From NCBI RefSeq assembly GCF_001723175.1, contig NC_064655.1, positions 1,426,001-1,490,000 on the forward strand: a stretch of 64,000 nucleotides of DNA, read 5' to 3'. Position numbers and translations under genes: made by a program. The notes beneath the pieces are model-generated. The model saw only the letters and a list, made by a program, of their open reading frames with translations, did not search any database and had not been told where the DNA came from. This document shows positions 34,294 through 46,506 of the stretch, piece by piece. Each line of letters opens with the position of its first letter. The first letter of the stretch is position 1. The DNA comes from Penicillium oxalicum. Taxonomy: Eukaryota; Ascomycota; Eurotiomycetes; Eurotiales; Aspergillaceae.

Positions 34294-36225
34294 TTAAAGG
34301 TCGGTTTCCACGATGTTCTCTGTGGAGTTGAATGGGACCTCGAAAACGACAGCACCATTGCGTCCGTCAGGAGAATGTCCCTGGTCATAGTTGTTGGCGT
34401 AGCACTTCCATCGCGCCAAGCGATGCTCTTTACCAACCGCAGCCACAATGCAGAGACCCCGGGCCTCCGAAACCGAGGACTTTCCTGATTTCGACGACGA
34501 TTTCGCAGATAAATCGGAGTCCTTCTCAGGGCGACGCTCGAAGACAGCAATGTCATTGATGACACCCTTGATCAATGGCTGGGATTCCGTCGTCTCGTTA
34601 TTAATGGTCTCTTCGACTTGCATGGGATCGGCGTCGGGCGTTGCTTGAAGAGCGAGAGACTTATTGAGCTGCTTGGACGGCGTGTCAGGAGCGGTCTGCC
34701 CCAGAATGCCCGATCCCACCGGACCCATGGGAATAATTGTCTTCTTGTCTTCCGAAATGCGCCACGCCCGGATCCAGCCATCCCAGCTGCCGCTAAGAAC
34801 AACGTCAGTGCCGGGGACGGTTGCCAATGCGGTGATCCACCGCGGCATCCGCCTCATGTGGCGCGCATTGCGAGCAGCAGTCTCTGGATCAACTTCCGGA
34901 GAAAGCTCGTCCAGGGGGGGCATGGGGTCCAGACCATGGGCCAGTGGAATAGTGTAAAGGGGTTTCTTCTTGTGCATGGACCACAGTGAGATAGAGCCAG
35001 AATCAGAACCGGTCACAAAGTGACTCGGAGGGAGGGGAGCAATGCAGTCAATGTTACTCTCAATGTGAGGTGCTTTTTTGGATGCACCCCCACGGAACAC
35101 AAGCTGAGACTCATCCACAACTTTCCATAATCTGGCGGTGCGGTCTCTGGCCCCAACAGAAACACACTGATCAATCGTCATAGCGGCCACGCCTGTGACG
35201 TGGTCTTGATGGCCAAAAAGAGTCTCAACATATGCGTGGCCGGCCCCGCTGATTGACCACGTCTTCAGCGTTCGATCGTACGACCCAGAGAAGAGTTGTT
35301 CTCCAGAGCTCATCGTAGAGATATGACGGGCGAAGGCGAGGCTGCTCACAGAGTCGCGATGTTGCGTGAACGTTCTCATTGGGGTCAAGGTCTCCGCATC
35401 CCAGATGACGAGACGCTTGTCAGCACCACCGGTGGCAACAAATTTGCCTGAGGGCGATACGGCGACAGTCAGAATGCTTCCAGTGTGGCCGGACTCTTCC
35501 CCAGTTTCCGCGATCTTGCGAACACCTCTGGCGTACTTGACGCGCTTAGGCTTCTTGCGCTGGGGACGGGGCGGCCGTGTTGAGGAGCCGTTGCCCTCGG
35601 TCGTTGCTGGTGCGCAAGGTGTGGCCAACTCCCACTTGATCAAAGTTCTGTCCTTGGACACCGTATAGGCGTACGGCGGGTGCAAAGCGACGGATGTAGT
35701 AGATTGGGTATCAGAGCGGAAGAATGAACAAGAAGGTTCGGAGAATGAAAGATGAGATGCAATCTGCCGAAAAGTGCGTCCCTTGAACTCGTCCTGTACA
35801 ATGGTTCATGTAAGTCGCCGAAGCAAGTGGTTCTGAAGGCAGGGTCTCTGTGCACATACCACATCCTCCTTCAGTCTCTCGGCGATCAAATCTCGATCAA
35901 TTTCAGCGGCATCGAAACCAATTGTCTCCTCGACATCTTCCCGAACGTTGTCCAAATATCGTTCGGCGAGTTTGAGTCTCCGGTCTGCGGCCGTTTCGCC
36001 CTCATCAGAGTCTGATCCAGACTCGGAACCAGAAAGTCCAGAGCCCAATGCCTCCTCGTCCTCTGAATCGCTTCCTGAAATAGACTCTTCGCGCTCGCGG
36101 GCTCGACGGCCTCCTGTCTGTTCATTCTTGGCATCGACGCCTCGCTTCTTCGTTGCTGGCGCAGCGGCGCGATCATCTCTCTTCCTTTTGCGCTGCGAAG
36201 CGGGGACTGTAAAGAATGAAGGCAT
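34294..36225 (-). CDS. RRP9: U3 snoRNP WD40 protein RRP9 (U3-55K)
   Basis: RRP9 binds the box B/C motif of U3 snoRNA and is needed for early 18S pre-rRNA processing in the nucleolus. Exons 36225-35860 and 35793-34294 give 621 residues. The start is the ATG at 36225 (MPSFFTVPASQRKRKRDD). A basic N-terminus with nuclear-localisation character (RKRKRDD, TKKRG) is followed by an acidic Ser/Asp/Glu stretch, a helical region (RRLKLAERYLDNVREDVEET) and then a WD40 propeller with repeats such as SFVAT-type strands ending in LVIWD, LKTWSI, ARLWKV and ISLWSM. A Ser/Lys-rich insert near the C-terminus (about residues 530-570) interrupts the last blades. It diverges from PRE1 over 346 bp. Confidence 0.92.
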
Positions 36226-36571
36226 GATGACCTTGGATCCAGAGTCTGTGAAAGAACTCCCAAAAGTGGAATTGGACGCAAATGTCGGTGGGTTCAAGGG
36301 AATTATCGTCGTTATCGTCGCCGCAATGGAGATTCTATGGCGCAGACAACTTTTTTTTCGGAGAAAAAAGCGCTAGGCGGCGGCTGAGTCAGCAGAGAGC
36401 TGAGCGTGCCCAGAAGCTCCCGTCTTCCGCTGCCAGTCCAGGCGGCAAGCTCGCCGCGCGGTTCTCCAACACTCAGCACCAGCTCTCTCAGTCCGAAGCC
36501 TCCTCACCATCGTTACTTCTATTGACTCAGTTTCACTCCCTACCCCATTTGACGTGTATTGATCTGCAAAA
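36226..36571. promoter_or_regulatory. Divergent promoter region RRP9 / PRE1
   Basis: The 346 bp between the divergent start codons contains both promoters. It includes a palindromic bZIP site and an 8-10 nt T-run near 36351-36358. Confidence 0.6.
36383..36393. promoter_or_regulatory. Palindromic bZIP (AP-1/Gcn4-type) site GCTGAGTCAGC
   Basis: The 11-bp sequence GCTGAGTCAGC is a perfect inverted repeat around TGAGTCA (36385-36391), the classical site for fungal Gcn4/CpcA and AP-1-type factors. It lies 181 bp before PRE1 and 158 bp before RRP9. Function is inferred from motif and position only. Confidence 0.5.
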
Positions 36572-37459
36572 ATGTCAGTAGTCTCATCCTCACTGTGACG
36601 CTCTCTATCGATGAGCATCTGCTTACATGCTATACAGGGACGTTCTTTTGGGCATCACCGGAAAGGACTTTGTCATTGTGGCCGCCTCCAAGGCCATTAT
36701 GCGAGGTCCGACGATTATCAAAGCCGAAGATGACAAGACGAGGCAGCTAAATCGCAACACAATGATGGCATTCAGTGGAGAGGCCGGTGACACCGGTAAG
36801 CATCCTACGACCCGAGCGCGGCATAACAACTCGAGGCATAGCTAGGTTTCAGGTATTGACAACTCTCCTCGACTAGTACAATTCGCCGAATTCATTCAAG
36901 CAAATGTTCAACTTTACTCGATGCGTAACGACACAGAACTCAGCCCTTCAGCCGTGGCGAACTTTGTCCGAGGAGAGTTGGCCCGCAGCTTGCGGTCGAG
37001 AAGCCCTTACACAGTCAACCTACTTCTTGGAGGCATGGATCCTCTCACACAGCAACCCCATCTCTACTGGATTGACTATCTGGCGTCATTGGCTCCCGTG
37101 CCATATGCTGCTCACGGATATGCCCAGTATGTAGCACTCTTCTGCTTGGCCCGGCATCGCCCCGGGCAGGCTGGCAAAGCTAATCGATTGCAGATACTAC
37201 TGTCTTTCCCTGTTGGACAAGCACCACAATCCCAATATTAATCTCGACCAAGGTTTGAAACTCTTGGAGATGTGCACAGATGAGCTGAAGCGACGACTGC
37301 CGATCGACTACAAGGGTGTACGTGTGGCCTAAGCTTGTATTGTTTTTGTTTGGCTCCGTGGCTGACACTTCTACTCGATAGGTTCTCGTGAAGATCATCA
37401 CGAAAGATGGAGTGAAGGAGGTGGATTTTGACAACGACAAGATTGTTCGGAGTGCGTAA
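36572..37459 (+). CDS. PRE1: 20S proteasome subunit beta type-4
   Basis: A non-catalytic beta subunit of the 20S core. Five coding exons (36572-36573, 36638-36795, 36877-37126, 37194-37317, 37382-37459) give 203 residues starting MDVLLGITGKDFVIVAASK and ending NDKIVRSA. The first coding exon is the dinucleotide AT; the G of the start codon comes from exon 2 after removal of a 64-nt intron with donor GTCAGT. This gives the family N-terminus Met-Asp, as in yeast Pre1. If the intron is kept, an ATG inside it (36627) is in frame and would give MLYR-DVLLG instead. The other exons join in phase, including CA|A in GYAQYYCLS. Confidence 0.96.
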
Positions 37460-37864
37460 ATGTCGACATTCTGAGGCGTTTGTTGTATCATATCCTATGA
37501 CGTTTTACCATTGATGACAAGATCAATTACAATATGTTACTGCGCCTCTGGTCACGTTACTCGCTTATATTAATGAATACTCTCGGCGGCGTCAGAGAGG
37601 GATCTACCATATATCAATGAGTAAAAATATCACTATGTGACAGTACAAGTGGACCTTTTTCTAAGATGGTGGCATCTAGGCATGCGGCGAGGTCATTTTG
37701 GTCACTTCAGTTGCAATGACACCAAGCTCAGTTTCCGACCGCATGGATCCACATTCCCCGAGTTTGACATGTTTGCAGCGGACCCAGCTTATCGCGCAGA
37801 AAGTAGAGCTGTACCATTGAACCTAGATCTCTGAAGCTTCCTCACTTGCAGACTGCCAGGCACA
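37460..37864. promoter_or_regulatory. Intergenic region PRE1 to SAD1
   Basis: The 405 bp between these tandem plus-strand genes contains the SAD1 promoter. No further gene or repeat visible. Confidence 0.55.
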
Positions 37865-39743
37865 ATGTCGAAAAGACAAGCTGATCTACCGCTGGACGAG
37901 AGTATTCCGGGCTCTCCCGCCTCGAAGAAGGCGCGGGTGGACGATGACGACGAAGAAAGTGATTTTCGCAGCGGCACAGTCACCGCGCATCAAGCCGGCG
38001 ACCAAGAGAACGGCGTACATGAGCGTAACGACGCCCAGAAAACGACCAACAGCGAGCGAGAGGCTCAGAGTGAAGGAGAAGACCTTTCAGGTCCCTCGGA
38101 TATTGACGAAGAGCTTTCGGCCCTCAGCGTGCCCAAGCGACAAGCTCAGCCAGAGGAGGGCTACGATGATCTTTACCTCGACACTGTCAACCGGGGTGTT
38201 CTTGATTTCGACTTTGAAAAGCTTTGCTCTGTCAGCCTTTCTAACATCAATGTGTACGCTTGTCTCGTTTGTGGCAAATACTTTCAAGGCCGTGGGCCCA
38301 AATCGCATGCATACTTCCATTCCCTCGATGACAACCACCATGTGTTCATCAATATCGGAACAAAAAAAGTTTACGTCCTACCAGAGGGGTATGAGGTTAA
38401 GAGCAAGAGCTTGGACGACATCAAATATGTGGTGGATCCTGTATACACAAAGTCCGAGGTCTCAAAGTTGGACAAGGAAGTTCATGACGCTTGGGATCTC
38501 TCTGGGACGCGGTATCGGCCAGGTGATTAATCCCTCCGCTGCAATAAGATATGCCTTAGTTGCTGACCCTCACTTGTATACAGGCTTCGTTGGCATGAAT
38601 AATATCAAAGCCAATGACTACCTGAACGTAGTCGTTCAGCTTCTAGCGCATGTTCATCCCATTCGAAACTTCTTCCTCCTCCATCAATTCCCGACACCCG
38701 GAACGCCTGAACTTGTTCTCCGCTTTAGCACTTTGGTGCGGAAACTCTGGAACCCCAAGGCATTCCGATCGCATGTTTCACCACACGAGCTGCTTCAGGA
38801 GATTGCGCTGCGATCCTCAAAACGATTCACACTCACCAACCAGTCTGACCCGGTGGAATTTCTGTCTTGGTTCCTTAACAACTTACATCTCTCTCTTGGC
38901 GGATCCAAAAAGCCATCTTCAACCCCTACAAGTGTCATTCAAGCTGCTTTTCAAGGCCAGCTCAGAATCGAAAGTCAAGCGATTACCGCACATTCTGATA
39001 CCCAGAATGCCCGTCTCGTGTTTACAGAATCTGGTGACATCAAAAGCCAAACCACGCCCTTCCAAATCCTCACTCTTGACCTTCCGCCAACGCCGCTTTT
39101 CCAGTCAGCAAATCGGGAATCTATCATTCCACAAATTCCTCTGACCAATCTTCTCAACAAATACAACGGCCGTGACGCCTCCGAGAAAATGGCGCAACGT
39201 GTTCGGCACCGACTCCTGCATCCCCTTCCGCCTTATCTGCTCTTCCACATAAAGAGATTCAGCAAGAACCGATTCGTAAGCGAGCGAAACCCTACAATTG
39301 TGACCTTCCCTTCTCCGCGATCTCTGGACATGTCTCCGTACGTTGAGCCCAACCCATCGGTCTGTTCACCCAGCGAGCCCATCCTCTATGATCTCGTTGC
39401 CAATATTATCCTTGACCCTGCGATCGCGGCACCCGGTGCTACCGAAGACGCAGCTGACAAGGGAATCAACGCTGCCTCTGGTGGTGGGTCCTCGTCAGGG
39501 GCTGGGGCTGGGACTGAAAAGGTTTCCTGGCTGGTTCAATTGCACGACAAAGCAGTATCGGCAGAAAATGCAAGTCACACTGGCGGAGCTGAGCAGCAGC
39601 GAAACTCCGAATGGCTTGAGATTCAGGATCTCTTTGTCAAGCGTGCTGAAACTGAGACCTTGTTTACGCGCGAAGGATATTTGATGGTCTGGGAAAGGAG
39701 GAAAACACCCAGTTCTAAAGCCAAAGGCCGAGCCAAATCTTAG
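37865..39743 (+). CDS. SAD1: U4/U6.U5 tri-snRNP-associated protein SAD1 (USP39), inactive ubiquitin-protease fold
   Basis: SAD1 stabilises the tri-snRNP and is required for pre-mRNA splicing. Exons 37865-38522 and 38584-39743 give 605 residues. An acidic N-terminus with a nuclear-localisation patch (SPASKKARVDDDDEE) leads into a ZnF-UBP domain with Cys133 and Cys136 (CLVCGKYFQG) and the His-rich HAYFHSLDDNHH. The ubiquitin-protease fold starts at the exon junction with GFVGMNNIKANDYLNVVVQ. The position that in active USPs holds the catalytic Cys is not a Cys, so the protein is a pseudo-enzyme, as known for USP39/Sad1. A Gly/Ser/Ala-rich insert (about residues 505-525) lies near the C-terminus. 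Downstream of the intron the reading frame also stays open backwards through exon 1; that extra frame is not used. Confidence 0.95.
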
Positions 39744-40197
39744 GGCGAGGGAAATTTGTATAAGAAACGACTGTTGGGAATATCAGACTCGGGTTACTGG
39801 CCATGCCTGAATCGACATCTTTGTCAATTCAATGAACTCGTGGTTGTCAAGACTGCATGGTGTCTTTCGAGTCAGTTGACAGGTCAGTGTATTTCTAGGA
39901 ATTGAGATGCTCGTATTTCAGATGGCCTGTTACATGCAAACTTGGCATCTTGTTCTCACCCGACTTCCCGGTGTAGAGCAGAGGAATTCAAGTGCGGAAT
40001 ACCAAGACTCTGCTGCGGAATAACCGCTCCTGCATATGGCTTCTTCTTAAAATTAAATCAATCTTGGCGTGTCTTTCTTGAACCGCCAATAAAGATCCTT
40101 TCATATCTTGCCATTGAGTACTCTGTCCCGGACCTGTAGCCAGATAGTTTTACTGCTTGCTTATCCCCCCAATCCCAGCCCACTCACATGATCACAA
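39744..40197. other. Convergent intergenic region SAD1 / membrane-protein gene
   Basis: The 454 bp between two facing 3' ends. Nothing else seen. Confidence 0.55.
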
Positions 40198-43140
40198 CTA
40201 CAGTTCCCCCCAACCACAGAACTTTCGCCCAATTCTCATCGTTGATCCGACCAAGAACCCCCAGATTCCTGCTCGAATAGCAGCCTGCATCCCGCGCATC
40301 AGGATCACCTTGCCACTGTATGCGGAGATTTCCGGCCACGAAGTGCCCCCAAACCACAGCCCAACGGGTAAGACTGAGTCTCGGCCCGTTGCCAGTGGAT
40401 ACAATGCGACGTAAGAGGTTGCCAAGGATCGGAGACATAGAGATTCAATAGGCGAGAGGATTATGGTTGCAATAAATGCGGCAAGATGTGAGGCAAGCGA
40501 GTCCACGGGATGAGCAGAGAGCAAGGTGACTCGGTGAGCACCAATCTGGTTACTCAGAGACACCTGTTCCATTCCTCGAGAACCCTGTAGTGGAGGTGCA
40601 TCGCCAGACACTCCATTCTCCACTCTACCTTGGCCATTCCCAGTAAGCGTGGGATATTGACCATGAAGAGCAGACCCTCGGTGTCCTTCGAGGCGTTCGA
40701 GAGGCAGTGTGGAAGCAAGTGAAACTGCAGCATCATCGTCGGTTGCTTCGGCAGGCTGATCCGTTGCTGACATAGGTTGCGCAGAGTGTCGGGCAAGGAC
40801 CTCGGTGCCACTCATTTCGTGTAGCGCAGGATTGTTTCTCATGGGCTCGGAGCTGGTGGGATTAGGACGCTCTCCGGTAGGAGGAACTTGGGACGCCTGG
40901 CTTTGCGCTTGGTTCATTATCAGCGATTCGAGAAAATCGGCAATCGGCCTGAGATCGGATGCGGTCGATAAAGGGTTCAATCCTGTTGCTCCATGCCCTG
41001 CGCCTAGAGCATGGGAATAGCGTGTCGATGCCGCATTTTGTCTGCCACGAGTGCGGGCACCCAGGAGCTCTAATTGCATAGTGATAATGTCAGATCCTTG
41101 GTGGATGAGAGACGCTCTCACACGTGGCGACGTCGGTGGGGATGTACCAGGAGACGATGGGCGAGAGAAGAGGGTATTTGTACGAGAATCGAGCTGAGTT
41201 CTGGTCGAAGAAGCCCCATTATCGTCACTTTGCAAGTTGCGACCCGGCGTTCTTGCGGCGGATGTAGGCGATGTTGCTGTTATCTGGCCAAGGGGCCCGA
41301 TGTCAGAGGAGAAATAATCATTACTCATTTCTCCCGGAGACTGAGAGATGCGATTCTCGTTCGTAAAAACCTGGTTTATACCCGAGTGCAAATCAGGCAT
41401 ATCTTCGTGTTCAGCAATTGGTCGCAGACTAGAGCGATTCGCGTTATTCGTGTTGTTTTCTTCGACTTCCTCAGGGAGCCTCTCCAAGCTAGCGCCAGAG
41501 GTTGCACTGACGAGGTTGTTGCGAACCTGGACCTCCTCCAGTTGGTGCTGTAGAGATTCAATCGAATGGCGAAGACGTTGTATCCTCTCCTGATTAGGTG
41601 TGCCTGGGTCCCGATTGACTGAGTTGGTTCGCGAAACAAAGCTGAAGAAGGAAACGATCCAGCTACGAAAGACAGACATCTCGTACTTAATGTCTTCGAG
41701 CAGCGTGAGTTTTTCTCTATGAGTTTCCTCTTCGGAGTGACGTCCCAAAGTAGGCACAATCCAGTCAATGAGGTTCTCGTCGTATGCAACACGGACTGAG
41801 AGTTCGTCTGCCAGCTTCGGTTTTGGGAGTTGGCGACGGATCAATCGATAGATCCGCTCCTCGAGATTTGGACGCAAGTAGAAAGCATGGATGCATGCCA
41901 AGACCCCTGGAGAAGTCAACAGCTGCAATGCAAACTGACACAAGGACGATCCTGAAATTTCACGAGGCGGTGATGGTAAGAAAAGGAGAGACTTTCGTCC
42001 AAATGGAAAGAGACTGGTGATGGCAGGCATCGAGCTTGAAGAGACCAGAGCGAGTGATTGAAGGAGGGAGTACAAGTAGGTCTCAACAGAAAGCAGCAGA
42101 AGTGATGTTCGCACACTAAAGAATCCATGAGAATTGACGAGTTCTTCACAACAGGGGCAGAGGAACTTACACTGAGTAGTTAAGTATGAAAAACGATCGT
42201 ACTCCAAGTGAAAGCTTGTCATTCCCGGTGAGGTCAAGCACATAATCGCGTGCTGTGGCGAAGATGCGTTTCAATGGGTTTTCTCTGGCGATGGCTAGTC
42301 CACTAGAGATGGCCCAAGTCGGTATCCCAGCAAAATAGAAGCCCAGGACCCCTGTAGTCTGACGCTCTGCTCGAATCACGTCAAGCAACGCAGCGTGCGT
42401 ATAGCGATGAAAGGTCTGCGACGATTTTGGTTAAATGCCGAAACTGGATATCTCGTTGAGAAGCACCTTCTTACATTAACGCGCCCAGTCAAAGAGAAAG
42501 ACCACCAAGTTCCGAAGAACACAAAGAGCTGATCCAAGGTGGTGATAACCAGACCAAAGTCGTTTTCGGCGGCAATCTGGTTGATTATTTGCTGCTCATC
42601 CAAGGAGTTGGTCTTGCGATCTTCGCCACTGACAACGATACCCATGGTTGACAGAATGTCATTTTTAGCTCTTCGGAGGCCTCGCCCAAGCTGCTTGGAT
42701 TCAGGGTTGACTGGGTGTCCTCGAGCATCATAACGTTGTACATAACCATCTGAATGGATCGCGGGAGAGTATCTTCCTGGGACTGTACCATCTACAGGTT
42801 CTGTCTCGGGTAGCTCATACGGCGATCGCCCCTAGGGATAATGTCAATTTGAGACTTTTGCAAAAGGAAAAAGAAAGCATCGTGTCCCAAGTGGTTGTTT
42901 TCAGCACGTAGAAATACGGAAAGAAGGCAGAAGAGCGAGGGGGCCATGATATTCCCCAAGAAGCAGTAATATGAGGATGTAATCCAAGATTTCCAAGAGA
43001 ACGAAATTCATGTGCCCCAGTACATTTCAAATTGATAGCCTCTGTTCGATATGCGAAGGGACAAACAAGTAGTCGACGACAAGTTAACAATTGGGAGCGC
43101 TTACCAAAGCAAGGCGGTTAAGGTAAGCTTGTCGACCCAT
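40198..43140 (-). CDS. Uncharacterised large membrane protein with coiled coil
   Basis: Exons 43140-43105, 42831-42475, 42415-42171 and 42115-40198 give 851 residues beginning MGRQAYLNRLALGRSPYELPE. I do not recognise a named family. Hydrophobic segments occur at about residues 105-125 (ITTLDQLFVFFGTWWSFSL), 150-172 (GVLGFYFAGIPTWAISSGLAI), 215-240 and again in the last ~90 residues (AAFIATIILSPIESLCLRSL and following). A likely coiled coil is at about 388-412 (RIQRLRHSIESLQHQLEEV), followed by a 300-residue low-complexity Ser/Pro/Asn-rich region that is probably disordered. The layout suggests an organelle membrane protein with a long soluble loop. It has the feel of a conserved fungal hypothetical protein. 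It diverges from UTP13 over 323 bp. Confidence 0.8.
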
Positions 43141-43463
43141 GATGAGCTGACACCGTCAGGCCTTGAGGAATTCAGAGGCCTGGAAAATTCGCAGTCTGTC
43201 TCAAGTGAGCGCCATTTCATGGAATCCAGTGTTCCCGGATCGAAGACACTAAATATCTAACAAGCGTTGACGATCTCACAGTTGATGATTCCGTGGCCCG
43301 TGATCGCGCGTCAAAGGCGGCAGCGGCGCTCTTATGCACGTGCTTTATCTTATCGGGGGTGCAAACACTGCAAATCTTAAAAAAAGTTGGCGGAGCATTT
43401 TGCGACTCGATTTGTCCCGGTGGGTTGTGAGGTGTGAAAAGTCGACACACTGTCAGTTCTACA
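43141..43463. promoter_or_regulatory. Divergent promoter region membrane protein / UTP13
   Basis: The 323 bp between two divergent start codons must hold both promoters. No specific element can be named. Confidence 0.5.
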
Positions 43464-46400
43464 ATGTCTAAGGCGATTGTGAAGACGACGTTCGAAGCGT
43501 CGCGAACGCTTCGCCCAATCTATACGGGCGGTAGCACCTCGTTGGACGCCAGCGGTCGCATTCTGCTCACCTGCGTCGGGGAGGATGCCTTGATCGTCAA
43601 TTTGGAGACAGGCGATCAGCTTGCTAGCCTGGAAGGTGTACGTGCTCTCTTGTTCAAATATCTGCTTTCAATGATTCTGACATGGTCCTTTCGTCCAGGA
43701 TGGCGAAATCATTACGAGTCTAGCCAGTAAGTCATAAAAAACCCCGTCCCTGTCCCCGTCCTCGGCAACGTCAAATGCTCATTGCTGTTTAGTCTCGCCT
43801 TCCGCTTCGCATGCCATTGTTTGTTCTCGGTCTATGTCTATGCGTATATATTCGCTTTCGCCATACGATGACGACTCCCAGACCATTGAGGCAAATCTTG
43901 TCCGAACTCTCAAGCCTCACACTGCGCCAGTCATCTCAACTACCATTGATCAAACCAGCACTCTCCTGGCCACTGGTGCATCTGATGGTAGCATCAAAGT
44001 TTGGGACATTCGAGGTGGATACGTAACGCACAACTTTAATGATCGGGGAATTGTGTCTGCCCTCACTTTTTTCGAAGTACCAATCTCGGAAGACCCCAAG
44101 GTAGGCACCAAGAAGAAGTCCAAGAAGAAAGCATCTGGGGATGACGATGAAGACATGGAAGAGTCTTCCTCTGCCCCCCGAGGCTCAACGGCAGGGTTCC
44201 GGCTTGCGAGCGGTTCGGAAGAAGGTAAGGTTCGCGTATGGGATCTGCATAAAAGAAAATCCATTGCGACGCTCGAGTCACATGTGTCTCTTGTTCGCAG
44301 CTTGTCATTTTCCTCGCAAGAGAATGCACTTCTCTCTGCATCGCGCGATAAGACTGTCATTATCTGGGATGCGTCTACTTGGAAAACGCGACGTATCATA
44401 CCGGTGCTTGAGAGTGTGGAAGCTGCTTCTTTCATTGTCGATAGTGGGTTATTCGTGATTGGAGGCGAGAATGGCAAGATCCGAGTTTGGGACTGCAACC
44501 GTGGAAGTGAAGTTACCGCGGAGCAGGAAGCTGGGGAGGATTTCGAAACCATCGTTGCTATTCAATACTCACGTGGTTTGCATTTCGTGATGTCTGTCCA
44601 CGCAGACCAGACTATTCGCCTTCATTCCATTGATGCGCTCTCCGATTACAAGCCAGGCTCCCACGTTGAGCCATTGGAGGTCATTCGTCGGATTTCTGGA
44701 AATGACGACGAGTACATCGATCTTGCCTTTGCCGGACCTGATCGCTCATTGCTCGCACTTGCCACAAATACTGAAAGCATTCGCCTGATTTCCGTGGCTC
44801 CTTCCGAGGATCGACCAACCACACAAGCCGAAGAATATTTTGGTGCAGACGTTCATCATTTGGAAGGTCATGAAGATATCATCATTTGTCTCGATGTGGA
44901 TTGGTCTGGTCACTGGCTAGCAACTGGCGCAAAAGACAATACTGCCCGTCTCTGGCGTCTTGATCCCAAGACCTCGTCTTTCCAGTCATTTGCCGTCTTA
45001 ACCGGCCATGCTGAGTCCTTGGGCGCAATTGCTCTGCCGCGCGTACCACCTCCAGCTGGAACACCGGCATACAATGATCCAGTCAACCATCCCCCGGCGT
45101 TCTTGATGACTGGTTCTCAGGATCGGACTATCAAACGCTGGGACACCGGGAGACTTGGTCAGCTGAAAAATGACAAGCCTCACTCTCCTAAGGCTGTCTA
45201 CACTCGAAAAGCACACGAAAAGGACATCAATGCTCTCGACATCGATTCTGCATCTACACTCTTTGCTTCTGCATCACAGGACCGAACCGTGAAAATCTGG
45301 GACGCGGAAGAGGGAGCTGCTGTGGGCATTTTGCGTGGGCATAAGCGTGGTGTTTGGTCGGTACGATTTGCGCCTAAAAATACACCCATCGTGAACACCG
45401 AAGAAGGAACCAGCACCAGCAGGGGCCTTGTTGCTACCGCTTCCGGTGATAAGACCGTGAAGCTGTGGAGTTTGGCTGACTACGCCTGTCTCTTGACGTT
45501 TGAAGGACACACAAACAGCGTTCTTAAGGTGATCTGGCTTCCTCCTCCACAGGTCTCGAAGAGCGAAGACGATGAAGAGGAGGATGCTGTGACCAGCAAA
45601 CATGCTATTCACACAAGGCCATTGTTGGCATCAGCTGCCGCCGACGGCTTGGTGAAAATCTGGAATCCTTACAGTGGTGAAGCGGAAGCCACCCTGGATA
45701 ACCATACAGACCGCGTCTGGGCTTTGGCAAGCCCTACGCCTTCTGGTTCTAGGAACGACGTCAAGAAAAACTCATCAAAAGCCAACAGTACACCATTCGC
45801 TCTTGTCAGTGGCTCTGCTGACTCGACAGTCACGTTCTGGACCGACACAACCTCGGCAACGTACTCGGCTGCTGTGAGTGCTGAGTCGGAGCGGATTGAG
45901 CAAGACCAACAGCTTCAGAATCACATCCGCGCCGGTAACTACCGCGAGGCCATCACACTTGCTCTGCAACTCAACCACCCTGGCCGCTTGCTGTCTCTCT
46001 TCACGGCCGCCATCAATGCAGCTGAAGACCCGACCCGGTCCGATGAGGAACGTGCTATCGCGGCAAACAGCTTGACTGGAAATCCGGCCATCGATGAGGT
46101 TTTGCAAACTTTGGGCACCTCAAATTTGCGGACGCTTCTATTGCGCCTTCGTGACTGGAATACGAATGCACGCACTTCTCGCGTCTCGCAGCGCATCCTA
46201 TATGCTCTATTCCGCTCATACCCTGCTTCGACTTTTGTTGAGCTGGCTACGACATCTGTCCGGGGGAAAGAAGGCCGAGCCGCAGGTGGCCTGAAGGACA
46301 TCATGCAGGCTTTGACTGCATACACTGAGAGGCATTACAAACGTATCGAAGAGCTTGCTGACGACAGCTACTTGGTCGAGTGGGTGCTCAACGAAATGGA

Positions 46401-46506
46401 TGGCGGTGTTGGTCTTGGTGGGTTGATGGGTTTGAGCATTGACTCTGACAATGCTAAGGGGGACGTGGAAGAGCATGACAAGGACGTGATTATGTTGGAG
46501 GCTTAA
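43464..46506 (+). CDS. UTP13: Small-subunit processome WD40 protein UTP13
   Basis: UTP13 belongs to the UTP-B module of the SSU processome, which assembles on nascent pre-rRNA with U3 snoRNP. Exons 43464-43637, 43699-43726 and 43793-46506 give 971 residues. The second exon is only 28 nt. Two tandem WD40 propellers are evident from many repeats ending in IKVWD, VRVWDLH, VIIWDA, IRVWD, ARLWRL, IKRWD, VKIWD, VKLWSL, VKIWN and VTFWTD. The C-terminal ~160 residues form the helical Utp13 domain (for example HIRAGNYREAITLALQLNHP and ERHYKRIEELADDSYLVEW). An acidic/lysine loop (KKKSKKKASGDDDEDMEES) lies in the first propeller. RRP9, another U3/SSU-processome protein, is 7 kb away. Confidence 0.95.

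Noticed and set aside
37944..38522. Alternative frame open through SAD1 exon 1 and continuous with exon 2
   Set aside because: The exon 1 reading in this frame is Ser/Thr/Met-rich nonsense, whereas the spliced frame gives the ZnF-UBP domain with correct cysteines.
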